A DNA stretch of 64,000 nt. Source: Dastarcus helophoroides (taxonomy: Eukaryota; Arthropoda; Insecta; Coleoptera; Bothrideridae). Below the pieces are notes generated by a model. It had not been told where the DNA came from. It saw only the letters and a list, made by a program, of their open reading frames with translations, and did not search any database. Made by a program: the position numbers and the translations under genes. Positions 55,700 to 64,000 of this stretch are shown here, piece after piece. The first letter of the stretch is position 1, and every line of letters starts with the position of its first letter. Location of the stretch: positions 14,492,857 to 14,556,856 of the forward strand of contig CM053331.1 of assembly GCA_028583605.1 (NCBI GenBank), read 5' to 3'.

Positions 55700-57670
55700 T
55701 TAAACCCTCTCAGGGAATTTTTTTAAAAATAGAATAAATTTTGGGTTATATTTAGGATATTTAAAAGAAGTATAATATTTTCGAATGAAGAAATTCTTAA
55801 AATTAGGAGTTCGTTCACAAAGTTTCACCACAAACCTTGAAATCTTTACTTTAAATTCATTTACATTTTTTATTGAAATTTTGACTTTTAAATCTTAGAT
55901 TTCGTTTGAGGATTACACCTAGAAAAAATCAAAGCTTTCAGACTAAAATCTAAGCTTGATTTTTTTAATTTTTTTAAAAATTTAAACTTTTTTTGAAATT
56001 TATTCTTTTCTATCCGAAGTTCTTGTCTTACGTTTTCATTTTTATTACAAAAATGTTGAATGTTAAAAATTTCAATTTTAAAGTCCACATCTAAAGAAAA
56101 TATTCAAATTTTAGAAAAAACTGGAAATTTATACAAGCGGAAACCTTTGAATTTTGTGATAATATTATTTAATTTTTGGATTTAAACATTTACAGTTTAG
56201 TTTCAGAATATTTCAATAAAATGTTGAATATTCTACTCTTTACTAAAAATTCAAAATCTATTGTAGGCCGTATTTTTAAGAAGACATTTTCTTATAATTT
56301 TGTATAACATTTTTTTAAAATGTCGGTAAAACTTTAAAGAAAATGTTTAAAATGTCGACTCTTATAAATTTCGAGTTTTATTCAAAATTTGAGCATTTTT
56401 ATACTGAAAAGATCAAAATGTCCTTAATAATTTTAACCAATCAAGTTAATTCAAAATTTTTAATTTTTGCGTATAATTTTAATTTTAGCTATAATAAAAA
56501 ATGTTGAAATTATTTGTTATAAAGTTGAATTTTTTATATTTCAATTATGATTTTAAAAATTCATTTTTTTTTGAAAATTTTGACTCTCGAGTGAAAACTT
56601 TAGGAAAAATATTGAAATTTCTATCTTATTTATTAAATTTTCCCTTGAATTAGGAACTTTTTACTTTTAATCACGACATCTCAACTTTAAATTAGTATTT
56701 TTGGAAAAACTTGGTTTATAAAATTTTTACAACTTTTCGAGTTTAAAAACTCCAATATTAAAGACGAAATTAAAAAAGAAATTAATAGCTTTAGTTTTTG
56801 TGTTTTAATTTTTACAGTAGCATTGACTCAAAACTCAGACTTCTTCCAAAAATTTTGACTTTCTCTTTCGGCATTTAATTTAAAAGAAATCTTCTGCCAA
56901 TTTTCAGAAAACACTAAATGTCAGAGTTTCTTTTCTGAATTTTGCTTAATTAGAAAATGAAAAATATTGTTAATTTTTGTTAATAGATTTGATCCTTTGG
57001 AAATTGGAGAATTTTTTAATAAAATTCCTAATCGCAACTTTCTGGCAATTTCATAGTTTTTCTCTTTTTTTAAATTTTAGCTTCAAACCTTTTTTTCCAA
57101 AAATTATGGCTTCTTTTTTTAAAAACTGGTAACTAATTCTTAATGTAAATTCATTTATACAATTTCAAAAACTGAAAATTTCACTGTTTGCTCGGAAGTT
57201 CAAAATATCTAAAAATTTAATATTTTTAGAAATGTTTATTGATAAATTCAGTCGTTTTTTTTAAGCATAAGCTCGGTCGTAATTAAACTTTTTCTAAAAC
57301 GACTCATATACTCTAAATGTAAACTTTTCTGAACTTCTGAATTTCGATACGTTACAGTTCCTCGAAATTGCCAGGTTAAAGAATTAAAATTTTAAGAAAA
57401 TATTTATGGATTTAAGGTAAAAACTAAAATTTTAAATCCTGAATTTTGAAAAAAAAACGTTAAAATATAAACATACTTCGCGTTTAACAGAAAATCTAAT
57501 TCAATCTTAAAAATTCCAAAAAAGTTTGAAATTTTGATACTTAAGGTAAAACTTAAAAAAAAGCGATAAATAATTTTATAGCAAAAACTTTTTCTCGAAA
57601 TTCCGAAGAGTCAAATGCATTTCGACATTGCGAATTCAGATAGCAATAATAATTCTAGAAAACATTAAAA
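55700..57670 (-). repeat. Second array of degenerate short repeats
   Basis: Variants of AAAATTTTGACTTT and TTTTTTCCAAAATT recur at 20-35 bp. T-runs dominate the plus strand, so this looks like the 49.9-52.4-kb type in the opposite orientation, but more decayed. Confidence 0.5.
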
Positions 57671-57864
57671 TTTTAAGACTGCCCATTTGCCCTTGTTCAA
57701 TTCCCCATTTTACGAAAAATTTGTTAGAAAATATTGACCATGGTTTAAAACCAGTATTCTATGAAGCCGAATAACATCTCATTCCCTACCTTTTCTTATA
57801 TCCTTCTTTTTAACACATTTATCCCTCTTGCTTTTCGTTTTGGCAACATTTTTATACTATGGCA

Positions 57865-58123
57865 GTATTCTTCCTGAACCTGTCGTTATTTGGTTAAAGT
57901 TTGGCATCTACTTCGTTCGTGGAATGTTTACTACCGATGTGTGCTAGTTTTATTGTTTTTAATTCAGTTAGCACAAGACTTCCAAATGATGGAAGCACAA
58001 ACCACTAACGTTATAGACCCGCAACGCCCAGGTAATGAACTTGGCCCAGACGACGTCATCAGAGTTTACACTCCCAATTCGGAGATGACGCTAAAGCCGA
58101 ATTTAAATTTATGTGTTTCTTGA
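57865..58123 (+). other. Coding-like island, unrecognised
   Basis: A pyrimidine-rich stretch ending CTATGGCAG (57,864) could be a splice acceptor. Following it are ILPEPVVIWLKFGIYFVRG in one frame and, overlapping in another, YYRCVLVLLFLIQLAQDFQM then EAQTTNVIDPQRPGNELGP and DDVIRVYTPNSEMTLKPN to a stop at 58,121. The hydrophobic stretch could be a signal or membrane segment. No in-frame ATG precedes it before a stop. Base composition is more balanced than the flanks. It could be a degraded ORF or an exon; no family is recognised. Confidence 0.3.
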
Positions 58124-60550
58124 TTATCGATTAATTAAAGACTGGACTAGCGGTAAATTTCAATCCAATTATTTTGAATGTTTTATCCGTTTTTCTTATG
58201 AAAAATTCTTTCGTCTCTTCGCTATCACCATCAAATACGTTATTTTAAATATGGACGTGTAATTTTTATTGTGTTTTAGTGTAGCCTTTGAAGCATCGAC
58301 TGTGGCTCAACGTTTTGCACCTTTAAACCGCCATAAGAGAACACTTTTTTTCAGATTATCGCTGATGTATTATTTTTTCATAATCAGTAAGAACACAAAG
58401 TAGTGGTACAATAAATGAATTTTAACAAAGAACAACAGATATAATCGTAGTCAACTGATTACCAAAAATAATGATTTATAGCTACTGCAAAAGCAACTAT
58501 GGATATTTAGAATAAAAAACAACAAATAAAACAATTACTGCCACATTTCATTTGTCGCATTTTATTACATTCTGGTTAACTCTTATTCAAAAATACAAAA
58601 AATACATTAATCTGAAAAAGGTTTTTTTCTCCTGATGATACTTTACAGTTATGAAACGCTTAGGCACATAAAAGTTTGATGTCAATGAAAACGAATTATT
58701 AGTTTTTTAATTATTCTTCAAAAAGTGACAAGAAAAAATAAAAAACAAATTCAAAATTTTATTATTTTTTTTAAATCTCAAGAACAGCATGAAATACTTT
58801 CGATTTCTCGATGGCATATTATTGTTGGCCAAATTATGCAACACTTTGCCATAATTTAATCGATGCTGGATCTCTTATCGTTTTCGAGATCCTGTAGTGA
58901 GAAGCGAATTTGTTACAACCTGTATAGGTTGCTATTAAAAAAAATAATGTCTAAATAGTTGCAAAGAGAAAAAAAAAAGTTAAAATTGCTATAGTATTCG
59001 TCGTTAATAACAATTATTATCCCCAAAAGGTATAATTCAAATGTTACATTCAATATTTCATAGTTTTTGGGCGCACCGAATTTTAACTTTCATAAACTCT
59101 TTGTGAATTAAGTATTTAAATTTGGCCAAATACACAGATTTTTTTTACAAATTTTAGGTAAAAAACGCATGGTTTCTTATATTAATTTTGATAACCATTT
59201 TCACCTCCTTGGAGAACGAAATTTGAAAAATCCTTTCTAATGCGGGCATATGTTATGAAGACAAGGTAGTGCTCGAAGTTTGCGCTTTTGACTTCAGTAG
59301 TTAGGGCTCTGCATTGATGGGCTAGTAGGTAAATCAACCAACCACGAGTGTTCGTTTTTTACAGATGAATACGCAAGTGCCAACAATTTTTTCCGTTTTT
59401 AAATACATGCGAAAAATTTGTCAATAGACGTGTATTCTCTTTCTCATTTAAATCTGACTGCAAATATTTAATGGCACTATTTTGCTTCATCATCATTTGG
59501 GTGCATTTTGTTTAACCTGTGCATTCTGAAAACTGCTTCTGTAATTTCATAATTGAAACAAAAGAGCATCATATTTGTGGTCGTATTTTATGCGTCATAC
59601 ATATATCGTTAAGGTTCCGCGGTATGCTAGCTTAAGCGAATTTCGGAAAATAATTCATGACGCACGTAAAGCGCCTTTTTAGGATTTTCATTATTTTTAG
59701 CGTGCTTCCCTTTTATTAATTGGATTTAGGTGGAATACCTGCAAATATGCAAAGGACTTAAGAGATAATTTATTTCTTTAGGGTAATTAAGCAAAATACA
59801 TTTTACAATATAATAAAATAGCGTTGATGGTAAAATTATGATAGAAAAATAATTAGTTTCTTATTCGGATTACACTTGGGGCTGAGAAATATCCATGTTT
59901 AACATGTGGCTGCCAAGTGTAAACATTTATATTTAATTAGTACGAAATAATTCTTCGAATTTAATATTTTGTAGACACTTTCCGATCTTGCACTTTTTCG
60001 AATATCAAATAATAAGTCAACAATATCCATCAAACCTCGGGGATAGCCAACAATAACCTATTTCGTGAAAATCCCAAATAAAATTGGTTAATTTAATTTA
60101 ATTATATCAACCCTTTTTGACAATTATATTAGTTACGTATCTTCACCAACATTTTCAGCGTTAACTTTCCAAATATGTTACGTATACAAAGTATTGTTAT
60201 TAAAAAGGCGTCTTGCGGCCAATATTCTGTGGTATTTCATGTTGATAACTGGGAGATATTTTTTTAATATTTCTTGTATATATTCACGAGCTTCAACAGT
60301 AACTTTGATAATGACGTAACTGTCGAAATTACAGTCGCATTTCATGAATATACGCAAGTAAGATTAAAAACATTCTTAATATTTTAGTTTCCAGTTATTC
60401 ACAATTAACTTAGATACTTAAGATAAATCAACACTGATCCTTTTTTTTTAATTTTGACTTTAAAGCTGAAATAAAAATATATATTTCAATTTTAAAGCAT
60501 GTAGTCTTTTTTTTAAATTGTTTATGTTGATTGATGGGCGAAAATATGAT
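58124..60550. other. AT-rich sequence; possible element end near 58.9 kb
   Basis: CTCTTATCGTTTTCGAGATC then CTGTAGTG at about 58,874-58,901 resembles a TACAGG-type terminus on the minus strand, without a partner. Nothing else recognised. Confidence 0.3.
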
Positions 60551-60551
60551 A

Positions 60552-60595
60552 GGGGAAAGACGGGTAAGAGTACGCGGTAGCTAAGAGTACGTTCG
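60552..60595 (+). repeat. Unpaired pogo-like terminus
   Basis: GGGGAAAGACGGGTAAGAGT preceded by TA resembles the left TIR of the 37.6-kb element (GGGGAAACCCGGGTAAAGTG). TAAGAGTACG occurs twice within 25 bp. No inverted partner was found before the window end. Confidence 0.45.
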
Positions 60596-60713
60596 TCTGT
60601 TATTAAAAAAACAGTAGTAAATTTAACATCACAGTTACCTTAGGATGATGTATTCTTATTATTTTTACGTCACCCTAAAAATTTGGTCACACCCGGCTAC
60701 ATTTTTTGAGTCG

Positions 60714-61554
60714 GGGTAACTAGCGTCCCATTTCTACCTGACTAGGTAACTAGCGTCCCGGTACAAAAATTATAGGTACGTAACAAGCGTCCGCGCTCCT
60801 CATTAAATAAGTGTATGTATAACTAGCGTCCTAATTATATACCTACCCGAAGTATTAAAGAATTATTTTTTTGAACACATTCTGGAGATTTTAAATATGT
60901 ATTGTTCTCGATACGATTATACTCATTGGGATTGGAAGTTGCAACGTCAAAATATGTATAACTTAATAAAACAATGTAGGATTCAGTATTCAGTTTATTA
61001 TGAACTTGTACAATACACAGATATTAAAAATACATACATTTATACATACATAGGTGGCAGTTACATTGGCAGAAACTTAAAGGAAACCCTTTTTACAAAT
61101 TTAAAAACAGTTTTACTTTCCCTAAGTAAGCTACTCATGTTGGTTCTCAAAAACATTTCCTTTTCTCTCATAATTTTCGACTGTTTAACAGAGTTACTTC
61201 TTAATTGAATACTCGTTTCATTTTGTATTCCTTTTAATACGTCCATAAATATGAAAATATTGGGATGCGGACTATTGAACAACTTATTTAATTTAGAGTG
61301 AAAAGATTCACAATTATTTGTTGTTCTGTTAGCAGCAGAAGAAAATTCGGCCCAAATTTTGTAGTCATTTCTATGGCTGGAATGCTTTCCGGAATTTCAA
61401 TGTGGACATTTTAAATTTGGTATAGTTATTTTACCATTCATTAGAGCATTAAGAGCAGGTAGTTGGGACGCTTCTTACGTAGGACCCGAAACAAATACGG
61501 GACGCTAGATACCTCCTTACGGATGTAATTAGTAAGTTGGGACGCTAGTTACAT
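60714..61554 (-). mobile_element. Mutator-like element remnant with symmetrical subterminal repeats
   Basis: A 14-bp motif GTAACTAGCGTCCC appears in plus orientation at 60,716, 60,746, 60,780 (variant) and 60,819 (variant), and inverted at 61,465, 61,499 and 61,539. The spacing of about 30-40 bp is similar on both sides. The outermost copies form the ends. The interior encodes a Mutator-type transposase tail on the minus strand. No clear target duplication was found, so the exact ends are uncertain. Confidence 0.6.
61061..61398 (-). pseudogene. MULE transposase C-terminal fragment
   Basis: This open minus-strand stretch of about 110 codons reads NDYKIWAEFSSAANRTTNNC, then ESFHSKLNKLFNSPHPNIFI and FMDVLKGIQNETSIQLRS. 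It matches the C-terminal region of MULE transposases (W-N-x-Y ... R-T-x-N-x-x-E-x-x-H ... H-P-x-I-x-x-F-x-x-x-L-K). The DDE domain that should lie further 5' is absent, because the subterminal repeats begin at about 61,465. So this is an internally deleted element. It ends at the stop near 61,061. Confidence 0.55.
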
Positions 61555-61559
61555 TTCCG

Positions 61560-63105
61560 GCATTTTTCGTAAGTAAGATAAGAAAACTGATATTTATATA
61601 TTTCAATATAAATATTCTAATATTTTAAAAAGATACTGTTATCAACCATGGCAACCTAGGGTTTCGGGGTACTCGCACAAGGTCAGCGATCTCAGGGGTC
61701 GAGTGCGACAGGAATGCTGACGGGAAAAATTCTTGCGATGAACCGAAATGCGGCGGTTGGGATGAGGCATTCATTCAGGGTGATTCATTGGAGACGTATG
61801 GGCGCAGCTAGCTAACGTTAACATGGATGGTTAAATGTATAGATTTTACTTTGTCTTTTCAAATGTTACAGTTTGGTATTTTTGTAATAAACGGTTGTTT
61901 ACATCAGAAGTGTGATAGTATTGGTGTGTTTTTGAGTTTTAGTGGAAAAGGTGCAAAAATATACCAGAGAACGCGCTCCAAAGTAAAAGAAGTACTGAGG
62001 ACTCGGCATGAATCCAGAAGACATAGGCGATGGCAGGGGAGCTCTCGAGAGAGCTAAGCAAGCCATAAACAGAGGTGAAGACAGGAGGGTGTAAGGTCAA
62101 GTTATACATCCCCAAGAACCTCAAGTGTGGTAATAATCGCCAGCAGGGTGCAGGAGAGTAGTGAGTCGATAACCAAATTAAATGCTTTTAGTAATGTTCT
62201 GCGTTGCGTCAGATGATTGATAAAATCGTAAATGCAAAAAAAATCCAAAGCTATTAAATTTAACAGTCAATCACAAATAATCTAAACGTAAACGAAGTAA
62301 GCATACAAAGAATCGCCTGCTCCTCTTAATAAAAGTATTTGTGACTCAATTTTACCCATACACGAGTACGTGATCGTCGAAATAAATGCTGACGGAGTAG
62401 AGGAGTAAAGCTCCATTATAAACAAGAGCGTTATGAACGTTGAAAATCTGTTAGAACTTTAGGACTTAAATTAAATGATGTTTATTATAAAAAAAGTAGA
62501 CGGGTTATTGCGTTTTGAAGATTACTCGACAAAGGGTTTTAAATTTAACGAAACAAATCCAAACATTGATATTAATAAAATAGAACAGCGATTCAAATAC
62601 TTTTACAACCTTTAAATCTGTATAAAGGGTTATTCCCCCCCAAAAAAAAGGTTTATGCTATCGAACTTGTAACGAACTATTAAACATACAAAACTAAAAT
62701 CAAAACAATTCATCTTTTATCGAAGAAAAAGGAATGCCATTTAGGTGATGGCATTAGTCAGCTATCAGGTTACGGAAGGATCTGTTAAAGATTCGAGTTA
62801 TGATGTTTACGATTGCGACAAAAACAAAACATTGATATTATTTTAGGAGAGCGGACTGAGAGTTATGGCCGTTATGGGTTTTAAGGTAATTAGTTTGATC
62901 TGAAAAAGGCCATTACGTATTTACATTTATTTTTATGAGAATATTATTAGATCTTGGGTCCATAAATTAATCTGCTGTCCGATTCGTCCATTTTATTAAT
63001 ATGTGTACCTTTATTATGATATTGCTTAGTAATTATTGAGATTATTTTAAAGAATTAATTCCCACAATAAACATAATCTAACTCTTACATTATTGAAGTA
63101 TATAC
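61560..63105. other. Mixed sequence, possible retroelement leader
   Basis: A GC-richer part at 61,650-62,160 has short open frames rich in Arg and Ser but no domain. FDLKKAIT at about 62,896-62,920 recalls the RT motif-A entry of Ty3/gypsy pol, so the pol remnant may begin this far left in highly decayed form. Confidence 0.3.
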
Positions 63106-64000
63106 ATACATTTGAAGTGCTAATTTTTGCGAACCAAGATTGAAATATTGGGGTATGTGGTGTCTGATTCGACAATAAAAGGAATAAATTATTAGCAGTA
63201 GAAAACACCTGGAGATGTTCACCAAGTTAAATAATATTTGGATTTAATCGAATATTTTAGAAAATGTACACCTTTTATTCAGAACAAAGTAAACCATAAA
63301 GTATATTGTTTCACAAAAATATTATGTTGATATGGAGAGACCATTCCTTTGAATTAGAAACTGTAGCAATTGTGTTATTAGTTAACAGATTTCGACAGTA
63401 CTTAGTCGGAAGGTCCTTCACAGTAATTACTGATTGTGCTGTAGTAACAAATACTTTCAAAAAGGTAAAATTAAATCAGGGAATCGGCTGGTGGGTTTTG
63501 GAATTGAGCGAATACCAGTTTGGTATTAGACATAGACCTGTCAGCAAATATGTCATGTTGATGCTAGCAGTGTTACAAGCGACTACACTCATAATGTATG
63601 AAGTGAAGGGTAGAGAGGTAAAAAAAAAATTACAAATCATGATCCTCATTGGCTTGTATTTAAACGAGCCCGTTTTCATATTGTTCAACTAAATCTTGAA
63701 GATCTTAGTCTTTTTGCAACAGGTAAAATTTATGATCAGGTGGCTCATAATTAATGGTTTGTCTGCATGCGACATTTCTTATAGAAATACATGAAAAACT
63801 GCTTAACCTATATATTTCAAATCAGTAGAAAACGTCGAATACCGTGATCTTGTTAGAAAATATCCAGATCCTTTTATAAAATTCTCACCGATCATCTAGG
63901 GACCTTAATAAAAACGATATGAGGTAACACTCAAGTATTCTTCGTTGTGGATGCGTTTATAAGGTTTGTTTTAATTTACTCTTCACCTAATGCAAGGTCA
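63106..64000 (+). pseudogene. Ty3/gypsy pol remnant (RT thumb, RNase H, integrase), runs off the window
   Basis: Plus-strand frames show KIEILGYVVSDSTIK (end of RT palm) and GDVHQVK with a decayed TGYFRK-like block (63,112-63,265). RNase H follows at 63,306-63,692, with HSFELETVAIVLLVNRFRQY, FTVITDCAVV carrying a catalytic Asp, and WWVLELSEYQFGIRHRPVSK; the final catalytic Asp of the usual D-A-L-S-R block is not present. After about 180 bp, DHLGTLIKT, a stop, GNTQVFFVVDAFIRFVLIYS and SPNARS represent the integrase core with its first two catalytic Asp. Stops and frame changes throughout make it dead. The 3' part and any LTR lie beyond 64,000. Confidence 0.88.

Noticed and set aside
61656..61690. 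Right partner for the pogo-like terminus at 60,552
   Set aside because: TAGGGTTTCGGGGTACTCGC is in direct rather than inverted orientation and matches poorly.

Overview
This is a eukaryotic, almost certainly insect, nuclear window. It is AT-rich with long A/T homopolymer tracts and (GA)n microsatellites. It is crowded with animal transposable-element families (Tc1, mariner, pogo/Tigger-like, hAT, Mutator-like, Penelope-like, Ty3/gypsy, fold-back elements). No operons, ribosome binding sites or other prokaryotic signals are visible. I could not determine the insect order. All boundaries were read by eye, so allow a few bases of error; no alignment or search was run.

Host gene. The only convincing host coding sequence is a small first coding exon at 37,402-37,477 (+). 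It encodes a signal peptide followed by LPPVIKI and ends at a GTAAGT donor. This fits the N-terminus of an insect ionotropic glutamate receptor of the kainate class. A TATA box lies about 600 bp upstream. If the call is right, everything from 37,478 to the window end is its first intron (at least 26.5 kb) and everything left of about 36.8 kb is upstream intergenic DNA.

Layout. 0-9.3 kb: AT-rich DNA with a long-armed fold-back element (1.04-2.80 kb), a degenerate tandem repeat (5.1 kb) and a dispersed repeat (5.6 and 9.4 kb). 9.56-10.33 kb: an internally deleted Penelope-like copy, followed by low-complexity DNA with a near-perfect hairpin. 11.8-21.7 kb: fold-back elements and MITEs, some nested. 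21.9-25.9 kb: a Tc1-like element split by a 2.4-kb Penelope-like element. 26.4-32 kb: a small fold-back, a decayed transposase tail, and a deleted hAT element with an 8-bp target duplication. 35.0-36.8 kb: a fold-back carrying a Tc1/mariner-type transposase tail, ending about 27 bp before the host TATA box. 37.6-42.6 kb (first intron): two adjacent fold-back elements, the first interrupted by a 2.78-kb pogo-like transposon with an intact 503-codon antisense transposase. 43.3-47.8 kb: a mariner copy cut in two by a 2.89-kb TG...CA insertion, then a 373-bp solo LTR. 48.4-57.7 kb: a fold-back with a nested pogo-like MITE, and two large arrays of degenerate short repeats in opposite strand orientation. 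60.7-61.6 kb: a Mutator-like remnant with symmetrical subterminal repeats. 63.1 kb to the end: a decayed Ty3/gypsy pol running off the window.

The genes do not form a pathway. The window records nested transposition around the 5' end of one neuronal receptor gene. The insertion order can be read directly: Tc1 before Penelope; mariner before the 2.9-kb LTR-like insertion; fold-back before pogo.
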